Notes under the pieces: generated by a model
Seen by the model: the letters and a program-made list of their open reading frames with translations, nothing else
The model's database searches: none
What the model was told of the DNA's origin: nothing
Translations under genes and position numbers: made by a program
Shown here: positions 20,885 through 31,395 of the stretch, one piece after another
Layout: each line of letters opens with the position of its first letter
Numbering within the stretch: the first letter of the stretch is position 1
Origin: Rhynchopus euleeides
Lineage: Eukaryota; Euglenozoa; Diplonemea; Diplonemida; Diplonemidae
Assembly: GCA_963210315.1 (NCBI GenBank)
Contig: OY723255.1
Location: 1,364,001 to 1,428,000 of the forward strand
Length of the DNA stretch: 64,000 nt
Reading direction: 5' to 3'

Positions 20885-22806
20885 CCCCCGCCCATTTCTA
20901 CGTCACAGCGGAGGCCCCACTCGGGTTAGAGTGTGGGGCCAACTCAGTGCCACTCCGGGGAGGAGGGCGTGCAGCATAGCCGGCGTGGTGTGCTTGGCAG
21001 CAATGTGGTAGTGTTTTGCCATCGCTGTAGCAGTCACCGCATCGGTCCATGCTGTGGCGTTTGCAGAAGCCCATAGTGACCGGGAGCCCGTCCCCCTCCT
21101 TGTGGTGGTTACGGCAGCACACCTCCTCCGGGAGGCGCCGCTTCTGGCATGCCGAGCAACGGGGCTTTCAATGCAACTTGCAGGCAAGCACCTTTGCGTT
21201 CCTCCTGGCACCAGGGGGAGCAGTTCGGGGGGCAGCGCCCCTCCGCTCCCATGGGCGCCCTACCCGGCTGTTGGCCTGCCGACCACGCGCCGCCCACTGC
21301 TGGGCCGATTGCTGCCAACCCTCAGGGTAGTGCGGCTGCGGAGCGAAGGTAGCGGCCCACGCCATTCCGCGATCATGGAACACTGTATCCGTCCGGCTGG
21401 GGGCTGGCACAGCCAGGTGCGCTTGGAGGCTGCGCATCACCGACTCAGTGGCAGGGTTCAGCTGGGCCCTCCTCGACAGGCCCGCCGCCACAGATCCACC
21501 GATCGCCGTGAGGACTGTTGAGTTGGCAGCATGGCCGCAATGCCAGGGCCCAGTGCCTACTTTCGTCACCATGCTGCAGAGCCCCTTCAGCGAGGCAGCC
21601 TTCCCCAGGATACTGCTCTGGAACACCGTGAGGTCCTGCTGGAGCTGCTGCCGTGAGGCCCCCAGCCTTTCAGCCTCGTCCATCGCGGCGTTACTGAGGG
21701 CATCAGCATCTGTGTTGGATTCCCTCTTCACATGCTCGTATGTGAGAGTGAACCTCGGTTGGAGGTCCGCAGCTAGCCGGGACGTGCTGAGGAACAGAGG
21801 ACGGAGGGCGGCATCCCGGCACAATGAGTCCCCTTGGAGCTGACGCAGCACCACCTGGGAGTCGCCCCGCACTGTGACTGGGCCCTCAGGGGCATCACCC
21901 CTCTCGAGGAGGCGCAGGCCTGCACGGAGCGCCTCGTACTCAGCAATGTTGTTGCTACGCACGTTCAGCAGCGGGAGTACTTTCTCTGAAACCTTGCAAC
22001 CGTCTTGGTATAGCACCGCCCCTGCCCCCGCCACGGCGAAGGGGGTGCCATTGTCGCGCGCACCACCGTCAAAGTACAGGGTGAGCCCTGGGGCTGTGTC
22101 TGCAGGGATGCGCGAGCGGGCCTCCCTCGCGCCCTTCCTATTCGGGTCCACGTGGGCGGGGGGGCGGATGCGGCGCGTCACGGTGTCTGGGAGGGTAAGG
22201 CCAGTTGATAGCTCGAAGTCCACGGCCAGCTCCATCAGGGTCACAGTATGCTCACTCCCCTGCGGTCCCCACTTTAGGCCCCTTAGCCAGTCGCAGAGGG
22301 CCACCCACATGCCTGGGGGCCGCTTGCCCCACGTCTGCTTGACTTCGGAAGGCGCCAGTGCAGGGATGGAGGCACTCTCGGGGTTAGGGGTGCTCCACTC
22401 CCAGGGGTAGACGGTAGTACGGTGATGGCGCACAGAGCGGTCGAGCAGCCCGTCCTTCTCCTGTCGCGCCGCCAGGACTGCGATGAAGTAGCGGTGGAGC
22501 TGTGCCACGGTGGTGATCCTGTCCGCAAAGGACATGGGCAGCGGCTGCTCGTTCTCCGGGACGCTGTATCTGTAAATGGGCGCCACCCCGCACTGGGCCA
22601 GGCATGCCGGCCAGGCCGTCCGGTCCCTCGCTGCTATGGGGTGCTTCTGGCGGACTGGCTCCCATGCCGCGCAGTCCCACCACAGGTGTGATACCGTCTC
22701 CGGGGTCCCAGATGTGCAGTATCGGCACACCTCCCCCAGACCTGTGCGCCCACGAGCAGGCACCGCCCCTGCAACGACGGAGCGGAGGAGGCCTCGCTGG
22801 TACCCC
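20885..22806 (-). mobile_element. 5'-truncated LINE: zinc knuckle, RNase H, Cys/His module
   Basis: Read on the minus strand, the fragment starts near 22806 (QRGLLRSVVAGAVPARGRTG) beside a (TG)n tract, with no reverse transcriptase upstream. Next comes the post-RT zinc knuckle CRYC...ETVSHLWWDC. A ribonuclease H domain follows: FDGGARDNG, AEYEAL, GDSQVV and NTDADALSN supply the four acidic residues. A glycine/alanine-rich segment then leads to a Cys/His cluster (KPRCSAC, CCRNHHKEGDGL, CKRHSMDRCGDC, CCQAHH) ending at a stop at 20898. A stop codon separates the RNase H frame (ending at 21168) from the cluster. Zinc knuckle followed by RNase H fits the I/R1/Tad-like LINEs. Confidence 0.78.
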
Positions 22807-23577
22807 GTTGTGTGTGTGTGTGGGTGTGCCTGAACACAGAACAGCAAACTTTGCTTTGTCAAATACATTTTTTTCATCTCTTTTTTTTTTGCGAAGTCCA
22901 GCGGGTGCAGTGCAGCGCACCCCCCCACCTCCCCAGGGCATCCCCCCCCCGCCCTTATCATCGCAGTTGGGTGGGATCTCAGGCACAACCTGCAAGACGA
23001 GTGAAGGGATATCATCCTTGTGATTCCCTCTGCTTCTGCTTCTACTTCACTGCCCCCCCCCCCCTCCCCCCTATCCACCCCCGCCCTTATCATTGCATAT
23101 GGGCTGCAAAATAAATCATTGCCACACCCCCCCCCCCTCTGCGCCATGCCGCACAGACAAAAATACCCCCACGGACTTCCTTCAAATGGCGCGATATGAC
23201 ACGGGAAGGAGGGGCTGAGGGGGAGGGGAAGGAGAGGTGGGCAAGGGAGGGGGGGGGGGTGGGTGGGGTGTCGAGAGGGACATCACTTTTCTACACATCA
23301 ATGATCAGAACGAAGCCCACCCCCCATCCCCTTCCTTTCTTCCCTTGAACCCCCCTTCATCCCCCCCCTCTCTTCTCTCTCTCTCTCTCTCTCTCCCCCC
23401 CCCTCCACTCACTCACACCATTTATTCTGTATTTCTATTTTTTCTTACGGGTGAAGAGTTTTCCAGGGAGAGGCGCGAGTGGAAGCTTTTGGAGCGTAGC
23501 AGTTTCCGCGGGGGGGGGGGGGGGGGGGGGGGTCTGTCGTAGACTTCTGGACGATTCGGGTCGGATGATCCAGCATT
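22807..23577. other. Region without recognisable gene
   Basis: GT repeats near 22807-22828, C tracts near 22920-22953 and 23054-23075, a CT microsatellite near 23370-23396 and a long G tract near 23510-23532. No domain is seen. Confidence 0.5.
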
Positions 23578-23689
23578 GGGGGGGTCTTCGCTGGTCGTTA
23601 TCCTTCGTCAAGATTCGTCAGTTTTCAGCTAATTCAACTGGAAATGCGCTAAAATGCACTGACGGCCACCCCGTAGCGAAGACCCCCCC
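23578..23689. mobile_element. M2 MITE, copy 2
   Basis: Inverted orientation relative to copy 1: ends GGGGGTCTTCGCTGG and CCCGTAGCGAAGACCCCC. ATT flanks both sides (23575-23577, 23690-23692). The interior ATTCGTCAGTTTTCAGCTAA matches copy 1. Confidence 0.85.
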
Positions 23690-24675
23690 ATTGCCAACGG
23701 AAGATTGGGGGATGCATCCTGCACGCGCTGCGTGTGGAATTGTGAGAAACAAAAGGCAACGTCTGCCGGTGTAAAGGCAATCATGCCGCATGGGATCCTG
23801 GTTCTGCCACAAAACTGCGGGCACAACGCGTTTGTAGCGCGGAGGGGGGGGGGGTGGGGTGGGGGGAGGGGGGGCACTCCCAGAGTCTAAGAGCTTTGCA
23901 GGTTCCTTCCCTGTTTCCGCCCTCACCCCCCGTCCCAGTCACTTCTAGTCTTCTACCTTTTGCCCCCCTCCCCCAGAGGGACTAACATTGCGAGAAGGTG
24001 CTGGGAGATTTGCCTTTCCTTTCACTCTCGACAATCAAAACCCCCCCCCCTCCGTCCCAGAGGGGCGGAACCAAGCTTCGCCCAGCGCCAACCTCCTCAA
24101 GAACAGTGAACTCAACGGTACGAACCACTTTATCCCCTCGCAGGCTGTCACGTAGTGCCAAGCCTCTGTTCGGGTTGCGAATGCCTGATGCCCATGTGAC
24201 CTGCTGGACTTACCACTCGGTCCACTGCAGTGGCACCGCTCAAACAAACCCACTGGCTGATCAGCCAGACAGCCAAAAGAAGTGCGGAGGATTATGCAAA
24301 ACAAGACGACAATCAAACAAACGTGGTGTTTGAGTCATGCCGCATCAAGTCACACGGAATGAATCAAATTTTGTTTGTACGAACGGTGCCTGGCGAGCGC
24401 AGATGTTGCAAGATACTAAGCGCTGCCGCGACTATTCTGAGTGTGATGAGCTAGCGAGCTGTTCCTCCAATAATAAAAGAAGGAGGTAAAAGTCAAAAGC
24501 AGACGGTAGTTTGTTCAGACAGGCCCACCCACCCCGCCCCAGCTAAGCACCTTGTGCACCTGCTTCCTATTTTCTACCCACCATCGACTTGTGGCCCGAC
24601 ACCTCACCTCAGCCATCCCCACCCCAGGCAGACTGGAAAGCCAGAACCACACGAAGGGGACACAGAACCAGAAAC
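23690..24675. other. Upstream region of the first Ubl-WD40 gene
   Basis: No domain is recognised. It contains G-rich tracts near 23845-23873 and the presumed promoter and 5' leader of the gene starting at 24676. I could not identify a TATA box or initiator with confidence. Confidence 0.4.
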
Positions 24676-25803
24676 ATGGAAGTGTGTGTCCGTCATGCTG
24701 GGAGCGGGGACAGCTGTGTCGTCGGAGTTCCGGAAGGCGGGACCGTGGTCGGGCTGAAGGCGGATGCGCTGGAGGAGCTGTTCCCGGGTTCCATCAACAA
24801 CGCATCCCGTGAGGCTGCATGCGTGGCAGCACACATCGAAGGGTGTGAGGAGGAGCTGGACGATGAAGAGCGCGTTGCCGACACGGGTCTGGAGGACGGG
24901 GGTGCTGTCAAGCTCGTCCCACGCTGGCCCACAGTCAAAGCTCCCGCTGTCTACTCATCGACGCATGGCGACGAGATACGCCGCATCACACTGTCGAGGT
25001 GTGGGAAGCTGTGTGCTGTGGGTTATAACAACGGACATATCACTGTGTTTGACACCATCACCGCTGCTGTGGTGGCGAACTTAGCACACGGCAACATGGG
25101 GATTCATTGCATTGCGTTCTCAGTCTGTGGGACGTGGTTGGCAACGTGCTCTGACGGCACCATCTGTGTGTGGCTGACAGCAACCTGGGAGGAGGTGTGC
25201 ATGCTGGACCACAACAACGCAACCGTGTTCAGTGCAGCGTGGACACACTGCGGACGTCTGGTGTCCAGGGACGAATCAGGCAAACTGCGTGTGTGGGACT
25301 TGAAGGGCACACCGAGCGCCACAGTGCTGGAGGGTCACAGCAAGACTGTTCGCGGCATTGTTGTGTCGGGCACGAGGATCTTCAGCGGGTCAGAAGACAA
25401 TAGCATCCGTGTGTGGGACATCAACACCCTCACACACACACGCACCCTGGACGGGCACACTCGGACGGTGACGGGCGTCGCCCTGACTCAGGACGAGCAG
25501 CACCTGGTGTCGTGCTCTTTCGACAAGTCACTCAAGGTGTGGTGCACAACCACCCTCAGCTGCCTGCGTACTGTGCAACTGGACTACTACGCCAGCTCAC
25601 TTGCTGTGTCGCAGCCAGGTGATGTTGTTGCATTGGTGACACCTATCACCACCACACTGTACCGCCTCAGCACAGCAGAGTATCTGGGGAAGGTGGACTC
25701 ACAATGGTATGGTGCTGCACTGAGCCCGTGCGGGAGGTGGGTCTTCACATCAACCGACCACACTTCTGTCTCTGTGTGTGCTGTGTCTTCTGTTTCACCC
25801 TGA
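24676..25803 (+). CDS. Ubiquitin-like/WD40 propeller fusion protein 1
   Basis: 375 residues, intronless. The ATG at 24676 is chosen because all paralogues align from it (MEVCVRHAGSGD). Residues 1-84 look like a ubiquitin-like fold: a first strand VCVRH, the hydrophobic pair CVVGV, a TVVGLKADALEELF helix, and a C-terminal EELDDEERVADTGLEDGGAV that mirrors ubiquitin's [20 protein letters not shown]. Residues about 95-375 make seven WD40-type blades ending ITVFD, ICVW, LRVWD, IRVWD, LKVW, LYRLS and VSVC, enough for one closed propeller. The cellular role is unknown; a protein-interaction scaffold is inferred. The fourth/fifth blade junction is encoded by a (CA)n run. Confidence 0.82.
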   Translation: MEVCVRHAGSGDSCVVGVPEGGTVVGLKADALEELFPGSINNASREAACVAAHIEGCEEELDDEERVADTGLEDGGAVKLVPRWPTVKAPAVYSSTHGDEIRRITLSRCGKLCAVGYNNGHITVFDTITAAVVANLAHGNMGIHCIAFSVCGTWLATCSDGTICVWLTATWEEVCMLDHNNATVFSAAWTHCGRLVSRDESGKLRVWDLKGTPSATVLEGHSKTVRGIVVSGTRIFSGSEDNSIRVWDINTLTHTRTLDGHTRTVTGVALTQDEQHLVSCSFDKSLKVWCTTTLSCLRTVQLDYYASSLAVSQPGDVVALVTPITTTLYRLSTAEYLGKVDSQWYGAALSPCGRWVFTSTDHTSVSVCAVSSVSP

Positions 25804-26638
25804 GTCAGTGTCTCGTCACCCTGTTTCCCTGCCTTCGTGCTGGGCCATGTTGCACCTGCTTGTGTATTTGTTGTGTTCTGCCACTCTCTTCCTTTCTCGC
25901 CTGGACTGGAACACTGCAGGACCCGATCTCTTGTTCCCTGTTTGGAGGCAGCTGATGCATTTGCATCTGAAATGAGAAGAGGGCAAATGATTGACGCAGT
26001 GCTGTCTCTGCAGACGTGTTTTGCACCGTGTCTCTTTCTTGCCTCGCAACGCAGCACACCCTGACCCGCTGTTCTCTGTTTGGAGGCAGCTCTGTGATCT
26101 GCCAGGGGGTGGCAGGCGGCGAGAGCTGGGTGTGGGGCGGTGCCGTGATTCGACCTGAGTGTTCCATTCCAGAAGAAGTGAGGGGGTCGGGTGTGGGTAG
26201 GGTGGGTTGCGTGCCGACAGGTGGGTGTGGGTGGCTGCCGAACCACCCCGTGCCCCCCCGCCTCTTGCCTGCATCTTCAGCCTCAGCCCCCTCCGCCCAC
26301 CCCATGCCCTCTCCCACCTGTCGGCGTTTCTGCCTGGCTTTCATCTCTCGAAGTCACTCCTGCCTGCCTTGTGCTGGCGGCAGCACGATAAAGGCCCAAA
26401 GCGAAGCAAAGAAACCACTAGACAAGGAAGAACAATCAGCGCAGGTCGCGTTAAAAACGACGGCCAGAAGGTGGTGTTGCCCTGCCCTGTGGGGTCCTCC
26501 CCCACAATTTCCCTGCGAGGGGACATGTTGGCGTTCTGTGTCGGGCAATGGGGAAGCGGATTGAAGCACACTGCACCTACCACCACCCTCCAGAAAAGCT
26601 AACCAGCTGGTCGCCAAAGGGGTGGACGAAACCAAGAC
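25804..26638. other. Spacer between Ubl-WD40 genes 1 and 2
   Basis: No domain is seen. CGATCTCTTGTTCCCTGTTTGGAGGCAGCT near 25923 and a similar stretch near 26064 form a short direct duplication (CTGTTTGGAGGCAGCT). The spacer has no counterpart in the other inter-gene spacers of the family. Confidence 0.4.
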
Positions 26639-27784
26639 ATGGAAGTATGTGTCCGTCATGCCGGGAGCGGGGACAGCTGTGTCGTCGGAGTTCCGGAAGG
26701 CGGGACCGTGGTCGGGCTGAAGGCGGATGCGCTGGAGGAGATGTTCCCGGGTTCCATCAACAACGCATCCCGTGAGGCTGAGAACGTGGCAGCACACATC
26801 GAAGGGTGTGAGGAGGAGCTGGACGATGAAGAGCGTGTTGCCGACACGGGTCTGGAGGACGGGGGTGCTGTCAAGCTCGTCCCACGCTGGCCCACAGTCA
26901 AGGCCCCCGCTGTCTACAACAGTGCGCATGGGGAGAATATATGGAGCATCACACTGTCGAGGTGTGGGACTCTGTGTGCTGTGGGTTACGCTAACGGAAA
27001 CATTACTGTGTTCGACACCACCACCGCTGCTGTGGTGGCGGACCTAACGCACGGCAGCAGGCTTATCCATGACATTGCATTCTCAGTCTGTGGGACGTGG
27101 TTGGCAACGTTCTCTCGTGACGGAACCGGCTGTGCGTGGGTAACATCAACCTGGGTACAGGTGTGCTTGCTGGACCGCAACACCACCGATTTCTGGAGTA
27201 CAGCGTGGACACACTGCGGACGTCTGGTGTCTGGAGACTTCAAAGGCAACCTGCATGTGTGGGACTTGAAGGGCACACCGAGCGCCACAGTGCTGGAGGG
27301 TCACAGCAAGACTGTTCACAGCATTGCTGTGTCAGGCACGACTATCTTCAGCGGGTCTGATGACAAGAGCATCCGTGTGTGGGACATCAACACCCTCACA
27401 CACACACACACCCTGGATGACCACACTGGGAGGGTCAATGGCGTCGCCCTGACTCAGGACGAGCAGCACCTGGTGTCGTGCTCTATCGACGAGTCACTCA
27501 AGGTGTGGTGCACAACCACCCTCAGCTGCCTGCGTACTGTGCGGCTCAACTCCTATCCCAACTCACTTGCTGTGTCACAGCCAGGTGGTATTGTCTCGGT
27601 CAAGGGCATGGACATGCAACGTGATTCCTCCGCCAAGCTGTACCGCCTCAGCACAGGCGAGTATCTGGGGAAGGTTGACTCACAAGGTTACGGCGCTGCA
27701 CTGAGCCTCTGCGGGAGGTGGGTTTTCACACCAGCGAACGACATTTCTGTCTCTGTGTGTGCTGTGTCTTCCGTTTCACCCTGA
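26639..27784 (+). CDS. Ubiquitin-like/WD40 propeller fusion protein 2
   Basis: 381 residues from MEVCVRHAGSGD. It has the same plan as gene 1. The Ubl part is almost identical to its paralogues, but the propeller is the most divergent of the full-length copies. Blade 2 reads GTGCAWVTSTWVQ, blade 3 WSTAWTHCGRLVSGDFKG, and blade 6 carries an extended loop (VSVKGMDMQRDSSAKLYRLS). No frameshift is seen. The sequence differences lie mostly in surface loops between strands, as expected if loops determine partner choice (inference). Confidence 0.8.
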   Translation: MEVCVRHAGSGDSCVVGVPEGGTVVGLKADALEEMFPGSINNASREAENVAAHIEGCEEELDDEERVADTGLEDGGAVKLVPRWPTVKAPAVYNSAHGENIWSITLSRCGTLCAVGYANGNITVFDTTTAAVVADLTHGSRLIHDIAFSVCGTWLATFSRDGTGCAWVTSTWVQVCLLDRNTTDFWSTAWTHCGRLVSGDFKGNLHVWDLKGTPSATVLEGHSKTVHSIAVSGTTIFSGSDDKSIRVWDINTLTHTHTLDDHTGRVNGVALTQDEQHLVSCSIDESLKVWCTTTLSCLRTVRLNSYPNSLAVSQPGGIVSVKGMDMQRDSSAKLYRLSTGEYLGKVDSQGYGAALSLCGRWVFTPANDISVSVCAVSSVSP

Positions 27785-28119
27785 GTGCAGGCCTCGTTGC
27801 TCTGCTTCCCGGTTTCTGTGACTAACGCACCGTGTTCACGGAAAGCGATCAGATCTAAGCTGAGCAGGACCGGGGCCAACTGTAGATGATCTCGATCCTC
27901 CATCCAAGAAAGTTGGGATTCTTGAACTGTACCAAGAGCAACCAGTTGAAGGAGTTGAGCAAGAACTTGGAGGCCAATGGACATCCACAATGGCGAAGGT
28001 GCCCAAGGTGCTCTCCGACCGGCGTCTGTCATGTGTCTGAGAGCGCGAGTTGGGCAGTGCCTGGCCAAAATAACGTTGACCTCGAAAAACGCCACGTGCA
28101 GTTTTTAAGCACATGCATG
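27785..28119. other. 3' flank of Ubl-WD40 gene 2
   Basis: No gene. It ends with AGCACATGCATG, the start of a 3'-flank motif shared with the other family members (for example 33904 and 44299). The motif is split here by the insertion at 28120-28983. Confidence 0.4.
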
Positions 28120-28983
28120 CAAGTATGAAGCTAAATGTGGAGTCCAAGTCCCGATTCAGGATTGCAGTTTTTTTCTCTTAGGGTTTTTATAGGGAGGGGA
28201 TTTTTTTTTTCTCCTTGGGTTTTTTAGGTGGGATTTTTTCCCCACAGGTTTTTCTGGGTGAAGTTTTTCGGGATCAGGTGGTATTCTAGTGGGGGATGAG
28301 GATGAATCCTCCGGACACCTGCCCCTTTTTCGGTTTTTCCAGCCAAAACCCGGCGTTGTTCCCCAGTCAGGAGCCAGGCGCTCACTACCGTGGCCTCCGG
28401 CGGCTGGGGGGCTCCGCCCCCCAGACCCCCTGTACCACTAGGCTGGAGCGTGTGCCTGTCTTGTAGCCAAGTCCTTTGGGTTCACATCAGCGAATGGGAC
28501 CCAGACCACTCTCAGTAGCCTCAGGAGGACGCAGCCAACTCACACAGAAACTGTACGCCCGCAACTCCCACGCGCTCCCACTACGGCGCAAGGAACAGAT
28601 ACTCACTACCGTGGCCTCCGGCGGCTGGGGGGCTCCGCCCCCCAGACCCCCCTGTATAGCGTGTGCAGCCCTGCATGTCGAGCAACCAAATCCTTGAGCT
28701 TGTGCCACTGGGGCATAGGAAGGGGTCGTTGCAATAACGCCCCGAAAACCCATTTTGGCTCCCCTTGCCTGGCATGCTGCTGTTGTGTTGCCACTATCTC
28801 TCATCACACAGGGCGTCCAATACCCACACACCACACTCACACTGGTTGTGTGGTGGGGATGGGGGGATTTTCTTGCCCGCGAGGGATTGCGCGCCATTTC
28901 CCCCCCCTAAAAAACCCTTGGAGAAAAAGTGGAATCCCGACCCCTTTTTGGGCCCAAAAAGGCCAAAGTCCCAGGCATACTTG
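28120..28983. mobile_element. 864-bp insertion with CATGCATG duplication
   Basis: Flanked by 8-bp CATGCATG (28112-28119, 28984-28991). The ends are CAAGTATG and CATACTTG. Subterminal inverted repeats match between 28206-28230 (TTCTCCTTGGGTTTTTTAGG) and 28906-28930 (CCTAAAAAACCCTTGGAGAA). The unbroken paralogous flank (AGCACATGCATGAAGCGTGA at 33904 and 44299) gives the empty site. The 8-bp duplication fits a hAT-type non-autonomous element. The interior contains two copies of a 48-bp GC hairpin repeat. Confidence 0.75.
28382..28653. repeat. Direct repeats carrying a GC hairpin
   Basis: CTCACTACCGTGGCCTCCGG followed by CTGGGGGGCTCCGCCCCCCAG occurs at about 28380-28430 and 28602-28650, and inverted at about 57170-57200. 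The second part is a perfect 9-bp-arm hairpin with a 3-base loop. Confidence 0.8.
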
Positions 28984-28991
28984 CATGCATG

Positions 28992-30071
28992 ATGCGTAAA
29001 AGTGTAGGAGTGCTTCCGACGACCTGCTTCTTTTCTGTGTGTTTTGCTATCTCGTGTTCACATGCTCCACACCCACATCAAAGCAGCAGGCTAGGGTGGT
29101 GGAAGCGTCAACGCATCATTAAGGGAGAAGGAAGCACGGTTGCTACGCTTTTTCTTTTTTGTGTGTCAAACGCACCGTGCTCACGGAAGGCGTTCAGAAC
29201 TAAAAAGGTTGCAGTGGGAGCCATGTTTTGTTCACCTACGCACCACGCCCAAGGTGCAGGTGACCAGAAGGTTGCACAAATAAAACAAAAAGAAACCGGG
29301 GGGGCCCTCGCTACCAGATGTGACTGAGTGAGAAAAAGTGAGCTCCAGCCCACTTCCCCTCACTGACTGACGAGCTGTGACGAGCTGTGACTGGTAGCGA
29401 GGACCCCCCGGGCAATCCCTTTTCTGACTTTTGGATTTGTACCAGCTTCCTTTCGAGACTAGGCTGGCATGCAGTTCGACTTCCCCTGGAAGTGCGTCTG
29501 TTGTTCGGGTTGATCATTGTTCCATTCGCCCCTTCCAACCTTGCAAGAAAACTGTGGCTTGCTGCAGTCGCACCGAAGGTGCTTCAACGTTTGCTGAATG
29601 AGCCGAGTTTGCTGCACTTCGGACGCCGACCCCACACCCCACCCTTCCGGCTTTTGAGCACCACATCGCTCGAGTCTGTACACGCATCACTGGTGACCAC
29701 CCCGTGATGGTGTGTGGGACATGTTCGCCTGGTTACACGTGTAGTGCATAGTTCTTCGCCCACTTCGGACCGTGTCATCACCTGCTCTGTTGTTACCGTA
29801 CCTGGGACCCCCCGTGTATAAGTCCCCCCCCCCCTTACCCCCGTGTTTTAAGTCCCCCCCTGGGGGTCTGGCAGGGGGGGGGGGGACTTTAACACAGGTG
29901 GACCTAAACACAAGGGTGGCTGGTCTGGAGGGTCATCAAGTGGCTGCTAGGCCACCTGGTGCCCTCCAGGTGCTGTCAGAGTCGAAAAGTGGGGGGCCAA
30001 AAGTCCATCCGGACCGGAATCACCCCCCTACGGCGGAAGCGGAAGAGGTCTTCTTGGTCTCCACCGTGCCA
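28992..30071. other. Region without recognisable gene
   Basis: Begins with the shared Ubl-WD40 3'-flank motif (CGTAAAAGTGTAGGAGTGCT). It contains an M1 MITE and, at 29820-29890, C and G tracts around a TAAGTCCCCCC repeat. No domain is seen. Confidence 0.45.
29298..29409. mobile_element. M1 MITE, copy 4
   Basis: Ends GGGGGCCCTCGCTACCAGA and TGGTAGCGAGGACCCCCC. The interior GTGACTGAGTGAGAAAAAGT is the reverse complement of copy 1. The duplication is obscured by flanking G/C runs. Confidence 0.75.
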
Positions 30072-30457
30072 CTCCCGTTGATGTTGATGTCGACAAAGTG
30101 GGATGATCCCCCCCTGTGGGGCGGCGGGCTAGACACACCAGAAGCTGGCGTGGGCCATATGCAGTTGAGTTGCCGGAGCTGCATCCACGTAGCGCTGGGC
30201 CATGTTCGTAGAAGTCCACCCGCAGTGAGCCTGCATAGACACAAGACCGGCGCCTCCTGCAGCAGCCTGCGTTGCTGATGTTTCTCCTGAGGCTGTGTGA
30301 CTTGTACGCCCCTCGAGACCCAGCGCTCCCGCGATTTGTCCCGCCACCCGTAACACATGTTGATCCCGACGGCTTGCTTGGTCGTTCTGTTTTTTGTGCC
30401 AGTCAGCCAGCGCCCCTCTCACGCAGCTTAGTGAAATAGCTTTGCAAAGTGGCTTTC
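30072..30457 (-). mobile_element. Tyrosine-recombinase element fossil, copy A
   Basis: Minus-strand sequence of about 110 residues contains the C-terminal catalytic signature of tyrosine recombinases: a degenerate H-x-x-R region, then QAHCGWTSTNMAQRYVD with the H/W and the nucleophile Tyr. Such recombinases occur in Cryptons and in DIRS-type retroelements; no reverse transcriptase is adjacent, so the family is undecided. The copy is broken and lacks most of the element. It has a paralogue at 34518-34898. The sequence here runs uninterrupted through GGCTTTCGGTCAGC (30451-30464), the empty site of the 7.1-kb element. Confidence 0.6.
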
Positions 30458-31395
30458 GGTCAGCTTCATGCGTTGCTTGATGTTTCTTCTTCAACAAAGT
30501 CCTCCCATGCGGCGGTGTACTCCTTTTGTTTGTGCAACCTTCTGGTCACCTGCCACGTTGGGGCCTGGAGTGTAGTTGAACAAAACATTGCTCCCACTGC
30601 AACCTTTTTCGATCTGAACGCTTTCCGTGAGCACGGTGCGTTTGTCACAAAAATACTTTAATTCACGGAAAGTAACTCTTTTTCGTCAGCTGACTGAGGG
30701 TGTGATATGAGGGTTCTATCCAACAGGATATCAAGGCGGCACTTTCAAAGTCCTGCCAAGGACAGTGCCACGTGGGTGTGTGCTTCTGATATATGTTATG
30801 TCATCATGTGAAACCCTCCCCAGCGTGTGCTAACATCCCTGGCACGCTCACTAAAAGCATGACACGGAGAAACCAGGTGCCGAAACAACCTGCCGAGCAC
30901 ACGGGTGGTGCCACGTTGATCCACGCAGCGATCTCCCATGACAGGAAGCCTTGCCGCCACGGCAGAGTGCCGCAGACTGTGGGAGAGGTGTCGCGAGTCA
31001 CCTTGAGGTTGCAGTGTGTCATCAGGCCAAGACCCGTGCCTTCTTCACCTCCCCTGTTAGGTTGCTCCCATATCGTTGCCTGCTTTGGGGCCTGAAGGAC
31101 ATAGGGGTCCAGCAGGCATTTGAGCATCGCAAGGCATGAGCGGCTGTTTCAAACTCCTGGTGCACTTTATTTCACGCTCACTGCCAACCTTCCGCCTAAA
31201 AGGCGAAAATTACCGTGATGAACTGCGTGACTCACAAAGGATGGAATTTCACGATTACCGTTACTTTAACAAGGGCACTTTACTGTGCGTATCATAAAGA
31301 TTGGGTTGCCCACCACCCTGCCCCCTGTCACCGCCACTGCTCCCCCACAGCAACACAGGTGTGAACACGGCGCCAGGGCGTGGGAAAACAGCAAC
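30458..31395. other. Upstream region of Ubl-WD40 gene 3, including module beta
   Basis: 30690-31160 is the genomic form of module beta (CGTCAGCTGACTGAGGGTG to CAAACTCCTGGTGCA), which also occurs four times within the 7.1-kb element. Open frames on both strands of beta are conserved among copies, but no family is recognised. On the minus strand it lies upstream of the recombinase fossil and may belong to that element. 31160-31395 is the gene's 5' flank. Confidence 0.5.

Noticed and set aside
22807-23147. Extension of the LINE frame upstream to 23147
   Set aside because: The residues before QRGLLRSVV derive from GT and C tracts and have no reverse-transcriptase motif; the LINE is 5'-truncated here.
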